Shown piece after piece: positions 26,001-37,400 of a stretch of 64,000 bases of DNA. The DNA lies in the NCBI GenBank assembly GCA_025642065.1, contig JAODUP010000448.1, forward strand, positions 129,501 to 193,500, read 5' to 3'. The translations under genes were made by a program, and so were the position numbers. A model generated the notes under the pieces. That model did no database searches and had not been told where the DNA came from. It saw only the letters and a program-made list of their open reading frames with translations. Numbering within the stretch: position 1 is the stretch's first letter; each line of letters opens with the position of its first letter. This stretch comes from Paralvinella palmiformis. Lineage: Eukaryota; Annelida; Polychaeta; Terebellida; Alvinellidae.

Positions 26001-29000
26001 CAGTTAGCTACTCATTAGTTTGGTCATATACCGTAGGTCCCGGCCATTAAGCCGATGACGGTTTTTAGGCCTAAAATATCATGATTTATGGTATTACCGT
26101 CCAATAAGCCGACCTAAAAATCTGAACTTTTCCCTGCAGTATTTCCAGGTGACATTTTGAACACAGAAAATAATTTTGTTTTCATAATACATTATTCATA
26201 CCAATGTGTTTTGTATACATCAAGGCAAATTATAACCATTGTTTACACAAACTGTTAGCGCATACGTAGGACCTCAAACTTAAATTAACAGCGAGATTAA
26301 ACATTCAATGAACTGTATATGAAGTCAATCACTTAGAAGTAATTAAACATATTGTCAATTAGATCTACTACTGAGCCTTTGTCTTTGATGGTACGTTTTG
26401 GTCACGAACGTGGCAATAACTGAGACCATGTAAATTACTGGTATATGAGGTCAGTTAGTAACTAACTCTCTATTGAAAATAAATTAATTAATCAGTAATT
26501 ATCCCGTTATTAGTATAAATATGCCCAGACAAAATATGTATATGGGGGCACCCTAAGGCTAATGTCTGTGCCGCCAAAAGAATGAGATACGATGCTCTTG
26601 GGTACGGGATGTCTTGGGTACAAGTTGTCGTATTACAGATGCTGCCTTCATGAAATGTGCTACTGAGTCAAACAACATTTATCCATAATTACAAAAATCA
26701 GATAATTCTACATATAAATAATGATTTTCATTATAAAGCCATGTATAATTATCATCAACTTGTTTCACTTCTATTTTCACTCCATGACTGTATGGGTTTA
26801 AATCAAAATAACGATTGATGTCCGTTTGCATCTAGATCTAGACTAGGTCACTATCATCTAGACGGCTGCTAACATACTGACATTTTTCTCCCGATGATTA
26901 GATTTCTTGACACTAAAATAGCACTGGCCATTAAGCCGAACCCCCAAAATAAGGGTCAAATTGTTGACACAAAGTCTCGGCTTAATAGCCAGGACCTACG
27001 GTACCTGTCCTTTTCAAGACTTCCTTCTTCTGAGATGTGAAGGTTTGAAAAACGCAATCCATTTTCAATTAAAATGCCTCTCATTTGTGAATATTTTCAT
27101 TGCAGAATGTTATAAAACAAGAGCTATCAAAGCCAGTGGTCAGTGATAAGGGGAAAAAATCACTCGGAGTCAAAATATCATGTAGGAAGATGACTGATAG
27201 GCAGACATTTAAATGTCGGGCTGGAGAGATATATCGTGCTCTAACAGAAAAAGATGTAAGTACGATGTGTGTGTGTGTGTAGTCTTAACAAAACACGAAG
27301 TGTTTTCTTTTTGAGAAATTTGCGTACATGGAGATAAAGTGATACCAGCTTTGACTGATTGTCAAAATGTGAGACTGCTAATGTCATTCTTCATGGTGTC
27401 CTTTAATTGTTTACAGATGGTTCGAGCATTCACTAGGAATGATGTCACCATCGAGGCAGAAAAGGGTGGACAGTTTGTGTTATTTAATGGCATGGTTACT
27501 GGAGAGTTTACTGAATTGGTAGGCATTCAATGAGGTGTTCCGTTGATCTTGTTCTTCTTAGATATTGGACCAGATTTATTTATGTTGTTGGGGGGGGGGG
27601 GTGCATTCATGTTCCAGGTGTTGTTGACCTAATCACAAAAATCGGGGCCGGTTTACGTGGAACAAACATTGGCAAATCCCCAAGCTTTGTTTGGGCATTT
27701 AGCCAGAAATCCAAATTAGGTTCCACTTTTTGTTTTCCTTGGCAATTCCCCAACTCAAACTATTGGTCGAAGGGGAGATGTACAAAAATGTGCGTAAAAA
27801 GAATAATAATAATGGCCGAAGTGGCAGTTATTTTATGTGTCGGTTACCTCAAATCAGGGAGACCCATATGATCTGTAATTTACAACTTCACCAAAGGAAC
27901 TAATTCTAAATAAATGTAGAATTTCCAATATATCTGACCTATTCGGTGGAGAAAACCTTGTTGCCTGGTTGGATAAAAAAAAACTCCCCTACTATAGTGT
28001 CACAGCTGGGCTACACATGAAGCCACAGGCATATGTGCATACATATATAAATGATGATTGTGGGATTGGTTTCCTTATGGAGTCACCCTCTCAGTTTTAT
28101 GTGCTAGGTGCGAGGCTTAAACAACTTAACAGCAACATGATTTATCAAATTGATGCTAGTTTCAGGGATATTGAGTCTATTAAGAGATTAAGAGCGTGTT
28201 TTATTTGGGTGATATAGTTTATGTCTCAACTGCAAATGCCACAGGAAGTATTATATATGTCTATATCATTAAGAAAGGCTAGCATGGTGTATAACAGCAA
28301 CTTCCTTTATTACATGATCAGAATGATGCATATCATATTGCATTTTGTGTAAATTTCGTGCTAGTTAAATGCATTTTTGTGCTGCAAACTGTGATGCAGT
28401 CTGGTTTGTCTGAGGAATGGACACCCATTTTTCTTGCGTGAATGAGTTTCTGGTTCGAACCAGAAGACTGAAGCATTCAAAAGTACACGGATATACCATC
28501 AAATCAATTATATCAGTGCATACCTGAAACAATTAATTATGGTCATACATGTGCAAGCAAAACTATGTCTGGTAAGTATTGCTTTGAAATGGCTACTGTC
28601 ATTATAGGTACCATTCAGTTTATTTTACTGCGTGCCAAGACTTGAAATCTAGATACCTAATTTAGGTTTAGGCCCAATCTTCGAGAATAATATTTGTTAA
28701 AATATATTGTTGTCATATAGTGGGAGGCACTTTATTATACACATGGAAACCATTATTAATAATTATAATGTCATACCATGGAGTGAGATGTCTGGATCAG
28801 ACACAAATTTGAGAGGACTTATTTCAGAGATTCTTGTGGCATGGATTTATTTGCTCGACTGTTTTGAATAGTTTTTTACTATTGGATTTATTGCAGTTTG
28901 TTACTGAAACACTTACGATGTGAGCTTTTGTAATTTGAGGTTAATCGTCTTCTGCCGATGTGTATCATTCAAGTTTGGGCTAATTTCTTCAATGCGGTTG

Positions 29001-29662
29001 TTAGAGTAACTCTGGACAGTTTGGTGCTGATGTTTAGTCCTATAATTTGTACCAATTCCGAAAAGGCCTAATTCATTGTCAGTATGATGGTATACTGTCC
29101 CCAAACAAAATGTTGTGTCCAAATCCTGTTAGGGATGCAAAACTAATTTTGTAGACTGTAGAGGTTTTAGTTCTTTTATACCCAATTCTGTTTGTGTGCC
29201 CATGGCACTATATAATACAGCTGCTCTTCATTCGTTACTATGTTTCCTGATTTTTATGTTTAGAATCCCTTGGCCACCTAGTCATGATCCGGTTTTTACC
29301 ACTACTATTTGGTATACCGATAACAGAGTTTCGAATAAACTGTTGGAGTGTATGTCACAACAGTCCTGCACACTTGAAGATGGAGGATATTGAATGGTAG
29401 ACTTAATTAATTTGTTTCAACATGTTTTATATGCCAGATACCGTACGAGAAGATAGGCATGAGATGGAGAAACAAATCGTGGCCTGAAGGACACTACTCG
29501 CAGGTCAGTCTGACCTTTGACCAGAAGGAGGATTGCACGGAAATGACGCTAACACAGACGGGAGTACCGGAAAGCGACCTCGAGAGCACTGAACAAGGCT
29601 GGAACAGATACTACTGGCAGAGCATAAAACAAACATTTGGATTCGGAGCTTCTCTGTACTGA
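20061..29662 (+). CDS. AHSA1: AHSA1-type activator of Hsp90 ATPase, complete, 8 exons
   Basis: AHA1 is a cytosolic co-chaperone that binds Hsp90 and speeds up its ATPase cycle. Coding exons: 20061-20140, 24268-24347, 25116-25226, 25381-25587, 25866-25939, 27106-27255, 27417-27518, 29438-29662. They total 1,029 bases: 342 residues plus TGA (29660-29662), against 338 in human AHSA1. All introns are GT-AG and phases agree. The start is MAKWGEGDPRWIVEQ, and the Hsp90-contacting NxNNWHW motif is intact at residues 21-27. The N-terminal AHA1 domain (LIFFYEWDIKADWKG) runs to about residue 170. A variable linker follows, then the C-terminal SRPBCC-type domain (about 200-342) with GEFTEL, RWRNKSWPEGHY and the family-typical ending QGWNRYYWQSIKQTFGFGA. 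Intron 1 (4.1 kb) is full of repeats. Lineage-wise it could be called pre-duplication AHSA1/AHSA2. Confidence 0.97.
20518..20775 (+). repeat. GAATTG-rich dispersed repeat, copy 1
   Basis: Contains strings of TGGAATTGA at both ends and a unique middle with TTTCTTCCATGACAGTCCCA. The reverse complement of the same block occurs at about 45490-45835 in a USP34 intron. No coding potential seen. Confidence 0.6.
20977..21152 (-). mobile_element. SINE family B, truncated copy
   Basis: The minus strand reads GTGGTCTAGCAGTTAAGC, GCTGTCTCCACAGATT and GGGGGACATTAAAGAC, matching the order of the copy at 4736-4990. The part holding the B box is missing. In AHSA1 intron 1. Confidence 0.6.
21398..21588 (-). 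mobile_element. tRNA-derived SINE, family A, diverged copy
   Basis: Same layout and orientation as the copy at 10441-10640, with scattered substitutions in both boxes. It lies in AHSA1 intron 1. Confidence 0.7.
22110..22925 (-). mobile_element. Decayed LINE reverse-transcriptase end in AHSA1 intron 1
   Basis: Minus-strand reading gives NYWSQLWTPHRIGDIQKIES, typical of the region after the RT domain in CR1/RTE-like LINEs. Further on, in shifted frames, come KLRQSDKGAFKL and an LFNSLP-like box, and then a (V/I)PDEPQIPGYT-like end. Frameshifts are frequent, so it is dead. Confidence 0.55.
26031..27001. mobile_element. Non-autonomous TIR transposon, copy 1 (AHSA1 intron 5)
   Basis: Ends are inverted repeats of about 27 bases: CCGTAGGTCCCGGCCATTAA at 26031-26050, and its near-perfect reverse complement ending at 27001. 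TA is duplicated outside each end (26029-26030, 27002-27003), as for Tc1/mariner/pogo elements. The 971-base body has no usable ORF. It contains extra internal copies of the ATTAAGCCGA motif near both ends. Confidence 0.8.
27519..29437 (+). other. AHSA1 intron 7
   Basis: A 1.9 kb intron with a run of 13 G at about 27590-27602. No repeat family from elsewhere in the window matches it, and I see no extra exon. Confidence 0.6.
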
Positions 29663-29900
29663 TTCATAGCAGGATGTGGTCACTGTTAGGCTTGTTTTAG
29701 TCAGGAATTTTCGTTGCCTTTGAAACTGCACTTTATATGCTTACCGTCTTTGTTATAGTCAGTGCTATTATGCAGGACATTTAAAAAGTGCATCATTCAA
29801 AGTTTTATCAAAGCCCTCTAAATTAGATGGTGTTATAATGTCCGTTTCAATTATAGGTATCATGTCATCTCATTTGTATGTATTTTGCATTGTTAATGGT

Positions 29901-29906
29901 AATAAA
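29901..29906 (+). terminator. AHSA1 poly(A) signal
   Basis: AATAAA, the first canonical hexamer after the AHSA1 stop codon, 239 bases downstream. It implies a 3' UTR of about 260 bases. Confidence 0.6.
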
Positions 29907-30017
29907 ATAGTGGCTCCATTGGAATTATCTGTTAGGAATGAATGTCGTGTGGTGTTCTGAATGGCGTGGGATGACTCTCATCACTGTCAACCAAGTCAAT
30001 TACAAGATCTTGATTAT

Positions 30018-30023
30018 TTTATT
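30018..30023 (-). terminator. Candidate USP34 poly(A) signal
   Basis: TTTATT on the plus strand reads AATAAA on the minus strand. It is the first canonical hexamer I see after the USP34 stop, about 1.39 kb downstream. Weaker ATTAAA variants occur earlier (for example 30808-30813), so the true 3' end may be nearer the gene. Confidence 0.4.
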
Positions 30024-31414
30024 GTAAAACAAAATCTCGCCCAATAAGCATTTCACACAATCTTGAGTACACACCATGATAAAATTAAGATAATGCTGTA
30101 CTTTAGCTCTCCACACAGTTCCACGTGTAATTCTTCATTATAACCAATTTATATTTATATTAGGGTACATACAAAACAAACACCAGAGTGCAGTTACCGT
30201 CCATATTCGGGTAATTAAGTATTCAGCTAGAAACAGCGCAAAAGTTCTCAATTTGAAATAGTTGTTTGAAAAATATAAATGTTATGGAAATGACGCCAAG
30301 AACAATAAGATTTTATAGAATTCTCTTAAACTTGGAACGATTCCAATCTATTCTCAAAGAAGAAAATTGACCGCCTGTCGGTGCTACTTGGCATAATTTT
30401 CAAAATTGGCAAGAATTGCATGTATACACAAGTTACAAATGTTTTTGTTACTGGCACTGCAGTTCTAATTGTTACAGCGGAATGATTCATTCAGTTACTA
30501 GTGCACTTAAACCGTGAATGAAGTTCGGAACAATCCAGAGCATTAGTCCACATGAATTCATCACACTGGTGATATCAATACGATGCCAGTAAAACGAGAC
30601 TAATTTAAATACTGGTCCCACATGATCCAGTTTCTGGAAGATGCAATTCAATGTATATGGTATAGGTGATGTACTCCGTGACCTAACGGTTGATGTTGCG
30701 ATGATATGACAATTAATATAATTGAATTTTCCATCGTGTAGAAAAGTGTAAGCAAGATAATATTACAACAGCCCATAACTTGCAAATTACAAAAACTCGA
30801 CCTTTCATTTAATGACACGCATAAATTTAATTACCGTAACCATTCATTTACAACCGAATGCTATCCAAATCGAATGTGGAAACGGAGCTTGTGAAATAGG
30901 TCATTTTCTTTTTGAAACCAGATTTAATTTTGATCATTGAGCCATGGAAAATGAATCCCAGTAGTTTAACACAAATTCAGAATGCATTTACAAAGCTTGC
31001 CTCCTAAATAACACAAGAGGGATATTTGTCACACTGACAGATAGGACCTTAAAACGACTCGAGAAATCCTGGAGAACCACTGCCAGCTCGAAATGTAGCA
31101 CAAACATATGCATCTTGTCAATAGCATAAGCTACTGTGCAGGTATCGGCGCTCTGCAAAATGAAGCGGTCTAATCACAGAAAGTTTTGACGTTGTGTTGT
31201 TATTGTGAAAGGCACAGGCATTCTCAAGTTATCGTAATGTACTGATGACCAATATCATTGCAACCAAATTTTAAAACGGTCAACTATTCATCACCAGACA
31301 GTCTGTACATACATGGTAAACTCATAAACCGAACATTCTTGCACAATTTGCAATAAAACATCACACATATATGCACACACACGAGAATTCACCAAGCAAG
31401 CAGAATATGTATTA

Positions 31415-34400
31415 TCATTTCTTAATCATTCGGAAGATAGTTTCCATGTTCTTGACAACATAATCCAGAAGAGTCGGCTTTTCTTTTGGTACAACATTTC
31501 GCCTCCCCTGGACTTTCAATTTTTCACTGCTACCACTTTCTTTTTCCTCGTTGTCGGAAGAGGATTCAGATCCAGTGTCTTTCTGGTCAGCTTTTAAATC
31601 ACAAGGTGGCACTGCCGAACCTTCACTGGTATCTTTTGACGTTGTAGGCCGTGGCTCGCTTGGTTCTGTGGTCAGCTTGGAGCTGTTACTTTCAGACTGG
31701 CTGATCTGTTCTTCTTCATCCTGTTCTGAGCTCTTCCGTTTTCTCTTTGCCGGAAGTGAGTCGTCTGCTGTCAGAGTAGATAAAATTAAATCAGTGCACT
31801 TGTCAAACGGGAACATACTTCATGTGCTTACTTTTGAGTTTACGTGATTTGCTATAACAAGGAAAACTGTTTCTTCACAGATATTAAAAAATATGATCAT
31901 GTTGCACGTCCAAGTAAAGAAATACTCATCAGGATATAAATCGTTAATCACAGATAAGGCTAGAAAAAAATACGTCACCGACATCTACTTCATAAAAATT
32001 CATAAAGAAGCCTTATGTCCATGCCCCATGCATGAAAATTCTAAAACATTTTCATTGGTTTAACTAAATGGGCAAAGCAAACAGAAATATTGTATAACTG
32101 ATAGTTTTCATGCAATTACTTTAAAACTAAAAAAAACACATAAAACTTATATATATCTTCGTAATAAATTGTATTTATGGCCTTCTAATATTAGTCCAAT
32201 AATTGTCTTTTATGTGGCTTCATAAATATAATCAATTTCAGCTTGGTGCTGGATGTGAAAGTTCTGTCTCCTGGTTAGGTGGATCTAACTTTCTATTCTG
32301 TCTCGTCAATAGTAGGATCTGTGTTGTTTAACAGGACTGCTTTACGAAAATACAGGTTCTGAAAAAACTGGCCTGTTCAGAATAATCTGCGAATTAGCTT
32401 AAACCTGGTGCATCAAACAAGAGGCTGGCCAGTCAAAGAATCCGTTGACATAAACTCCACACAAAGAAGGCTGTGAAAATGGAAGCCAAACAGTAATCAC
32501 AAAGCTGAGCTGTGAACTAATATGGGGTGTGTGTTGGAATGAGGAACCGTAACTACTGGAATGACTCCATTTTGGCAGACTTACTCCGATCTATCGTCAA
32601 TAGTTCTAGCAGATCTGGAATAAATTTATCAACTCCCACAGTGAACGAGCCTAATGTTATAAACAGTATCAAATACTGGCATTTTGTTTCTAATGCAATA
32701 CGGTCATTTAGACCTCACACAATGAACAAAACACAAAATTAAACAAGATTTGTAACTTATAAAAATAAAAAAGTGATCATATTTTACCAGTTGGCATCTC
32801 CGTAATTATATTATATTACACTTTACCTATATTTTGTATTTGGAAGTTACCCTTTTTTGTATGGAACAACCACCAAAGAAATACCTCATCACCTTTGGGG
32901 TGTGTTCAGTGAACACTGAATATTTACGGATACGATCGTGCCAAACAGATTAACTAAAACACTGTCCAACATTCCTATGCCAAATAACACAATACCTACA
33001 TTCGCTATCTACATCTGGTGAGCCTGGCGTGCAAGGTTTCCTGGAATGCTGGCTCTGTGACCTCGATGCTTGTTGTTTCTTCTGGGTGAACTTCAGCATG
33101 TACTGCAAACAGTCGATAAGCGTCTCCGGCAGTTCCTTGTGATGGTGAACCGACAGGATCAGCAGAAGGGCCCGCACATCCTAACCAATCGGAAAAACAC
33201 TATTCATCAAATCTGCAGAGAACCAAATCCTTGCAAAACATGGACCTACAAATCTTCTGATGCCAGACCTCTCCAGGCATTCACAATATATTTTGGAATA
33301 CTCGCCAACGAAAACTCCAGGCCATCTCCAGGATTGTTTGGAGAATTTGCTTTCAATTTAGCCCAATTCTCATATCAACATTTAACAATTCTGTAATGTT
33401 TTAACACATCATTACAGAGCTGTTCAGTATTTTATAGTTTACTGTTTGGTTTATGTTGTGATTTTATTTTATTGTACAGTGATCTTGAATGGCCTGATAA
33501 GTAAAGGGTATTTGATTAAATCTAATTTATTATTACTACCATTGTTATACACGCTTAAGCCACATGCAACATATCTACACGTGTAAGAATACTTCATGAA
33601 AGGTTTTAGCCAGGAGCATGACACTTACCCCATTAATACTGTAAAGGAGTTTCTGAAGGCCATCTTTTGAATGACACTTGTCCAGTGTCTCTCTGTTGTT
33701 CTGGACTGATGATATTAAGCTGTCATAGAGAGACTGGCCCTGGTCATTAAGTACTTGTTGATACACCTGCCAGTGGAGAGAGGGGGGGGGGAAGAAGAGA
33801 TTGAGAATAATGACGGAATTTATCTAAAAACATAAGGAACATAACCTGAATACGATACCCAGCATCAAAGAAACGAATCATCTTTAATCTACGCGCAGAT
33901 ATTTAATATACTTCGAACTTTCCAGTCTTACGCAAATCAACAATTATAATGCCAAAATTATAAGCTGAAATTGCACTTTGTTGGCAAGACCCTTAATACT
34001 AGCAACTGATGTGCATTATATATTACAGTCTTCGCAGAGTGCGCACATTCATACGATTGTTGGCCAATTACCTTAGGAAAGAAGTTACAAAAGAACTGAT
34101 AGATATGTTGGTTATTGAGCGACTGTCTCTCATCCAGGAGAACCGCATCCACATACTCAATGAAAGGGCTGCATGATATGAGGATATCAATACAACTTTT
34201 GTCGATCTGTTCCGATTGATAAATTTCATACCTAATGGAAATGAGAACGTAGAATAGTCATTTAGAAAGTTGTGGCATTTAAAAACGCTTAATAGCCTTG
34301 AACGAACCAGTGAAGAATTAGTTGAACCGTTAGAATAAAAAATATATGTGCTGCAGTGTTACCACAGACTATGTCCTGTCATCATATAAGAGCTACTTTT

Positions 34401-37400
34401 GTTGTTAGCCTAAATTACAAATAAAAATGGTAACAACTTGAAGCACACATACAAAACAAAACACATACTGCTCCAAAATTATTACATTTATCTGGAGAAA
34501 GAAAATATATATTAGTGACTGGAAAATGTTGATGCGACAATCACGCATTAGCAAACTTAGTCTGGATCAAACAGTCAAAACATTGTATCAAGACAGGACA
34601 GAAGGTGCTTGTAATGTTTTAAATTTCGAAACAATTCTGTAATAGCAAATGAATTTCACTTCACAGTTACTACTCAGCTACACAAAGATCTTCAGGGTGG
34701 TGAATATCGATCAAATTTTTACAAAATATTCTATGTTACGAATATAAATGCCCTAGACTGCAGTTCGCCTACTCCATATACATACCACAGCTTGGCAAAG
34801 TATGGCATGTGTAAAGGTACACCTTCATAAGCTACCATAGCACTCAAACTTATTAGCTGCTCTGTGAGGTTCTTCTGATTTACGGCAATCCTCAGCATCA
34901 GATCAACAAATGAGTGATATGGGCTGAAAAAATCATGCAGGGCAGCATCGTAGGCCTCGTCCTTACCCTAGGTAAACAAATGAGTATAAAAATGGATATA
35001 AGTCATCAATGGCAATATATAGCGGTCCGTATTTAAAAGAGTATTGATTAACCAATGATAATCATACCATGTCTACAATTCTGATGTTTTAAAACTGGAC
35101 ATACCCAAAAGTGGCTCTGATGATAATTCTGATAATAATAAATTCATTAAATCACTGAAAAGTATCACTGTGTGTGTGTGTGTGTGTGTGTGTAAGTATC
35201 ATGACAAAACCACTTCACTAAGTGAAACATTTCATGAACTAATACCACATCAAGAAACAATAGTTAACAATTAACTATACTTTTTTATCAATCTGCCGTC
35301 ATGTTTCATTCGGAAGACATTTACCTTGTCTGCCTCTAGCTGACTGTTGTGGAGAAACATCTGGAACTGTGGTCGTAATGGCCTGACAGTTGTCTTCAAT
35401 GGCACACTCTTCTGCCCTCTCCGAGGGAAATATGGGCCGACATTAACTGCAAAACATCAATGAATATTCCATACCCAAAAACTTTAATAGCTCCGCAACT
35501 GATCTATAAAGACCAATGGTCATTTACCGAATTTTTTAGTACCATATTCAAATAATGCCAGTTTCATGCTAAAGCTTGTCCATAGGCATTTTACATATAT
35601 GTTAGAGTGAGTGAGTGAGTGATTGAGTGAGCGGGTGGGTCAGTGGGTGGGTAGGTGGGTTGGTGGGTGGGTGAGTGAATGGTTTATTTAGCTTGGGTTC
35701 TAGTTACACTTAGGACATATGATCCAGGATGCCTCCACCCCCTCCCCTAAGGAAATATCCCACAAATGATGATGCTGGACTGACTGGATGCAGCCACCCA
35801 TTTTTTAAATGTTTGAAGGGCACCTGTCTCACAACACTCATACAGTTTCTGTCTTCCCAATCACAATAAAGCAATCAGTCGGTACTCACTAGAAACATTG
35901 TTGTCCTGGAAGTGACTGTGGGCTTGGACTAGAATCGGAGCAATCGTCTGCAGGAATTCACTCTGGTAGGTCAGTGCCAAATCTCGCAAACAATCTGAAA
36001 GAACAAAAGAGAATCCAATATTCGGTAACCGGAATACAAAACAACAACGGCAACGACCTTCACTTATGAAAATACAAAACAACAAATCTACCAACGTTCA
36101 ATGTAGGCCGAAAGGAAAATATTGCAATGATCAGTTAAACCACAAGAAGTAGGAGGTTTAAATATATCTGCATCAGCATCCATCGATGTCGGAGATATTA
36201 CACTTGAGGGTTCCTCAACTTCTTGAAAACTTTCCTTTTTCAGTTAACTTCCTCTTATCACTGACAGCATTTATTCAAAATAAAAATTATCTTATTATTA
36301 GCCCAAAACATTCTGTTTTATGCCAATACTGGGGTTTTTTTCAATCTGGTTTATCAGGCAGCTGTAGCTCCATAATTTATATATGTGGTAGGCTCAGGGC
36401 TGACAACCTGTCTGTAAGTTATGAGGGGAGTAGAGCTAAGCATCTTAATATCTGAAGTAGCATTTCGGATTAATTTGATTTAATGAGTTTAGCCTAATTA
36501 ATGCTAAGAACAGGAATTTTTAATGATAGATTGTATTTGCTATTTTACTTGATAAAATTGTTTAGGTTTGCTACAGAAAGTCAATATTTTCATTCTAGTG
36601 ATGCTCTAATAGCCATTAAGATGAGGTCATTTTTACACTTAAAATGTCATGATTTATGGTAGTACCGTCCATTAAGCAGACATAAAAATCTGAACTTTTC
36701 CCTGCAGTATTTCCAGGTGACGTCTTGAATGCAGGAAATAGTTTTGTATTTCATAATTTATTCCAATGTGTTTTGTATACTGTCAATAGATCAAGGCACA
36801 TTATAACAATCGTTTACACAAACTGTTAGCGCATAGGATACCAAACTTAAATTAACGGTGTGATTAAACATTCAATGAACCGCATATGAAGTCAATGACT
36901 TAGAAATAATTTGACATATTGTCAATTACTACTGATCCTTTGATGGTACGTTTTGGTCACTAACGCGGCAATAACTGAGACAATGTAAATTACCAGTATA
37001 TGAGGTCAGTTAGTAACTAACTCTCTATTGAAAATAAATTAATTAATCAGTAATTATCCCATTATTAGTATAAATATGCCCAGACAAAATATGTATATGG
37101 GGGCACCCTAAGGCTAATGCCTATGCCGCTGAAAGAATGAGATATGACACTCTTGTGTATGTAATGTCTTGGGCACAGGTTGTCTTGTTAATGACGCTGC
37201 CTTTGAATTAAAAGTCGTGAAATGAGCTACTGAGTCCAACAACATTTATCCATAATTACAAAAATCAGATAATTCTACACATAAATACTGATTTTCATTA
37301 TAAAGTCATGTCTAATTATCATCAACTTGTTTTACTTCTATTTTCACTTCATGACTCCATGAGTTTAAATCAAAATGACGATTGATGTCCGTTCGCATCT

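Larger units (their letters stand above)
29663..31414. other. Tail-to-tail intergenic region with both 3' UTRs
   Basis: No open reading frame or repeat family is evident here. The stretch should hold the AHSA1 3' UTR on its left and the longer USP34 3' UTR on its right, with the facing poly(A) signals about 110 bases apart. Confidence 0.6.

Noticed and set aside
27530..27871. 113-codon frame in AHSA1 intron 7
   Set aside because: Starts after the true donor at 27518 and crosses a G tract; the next AHSA1 exon joins exactly without it.
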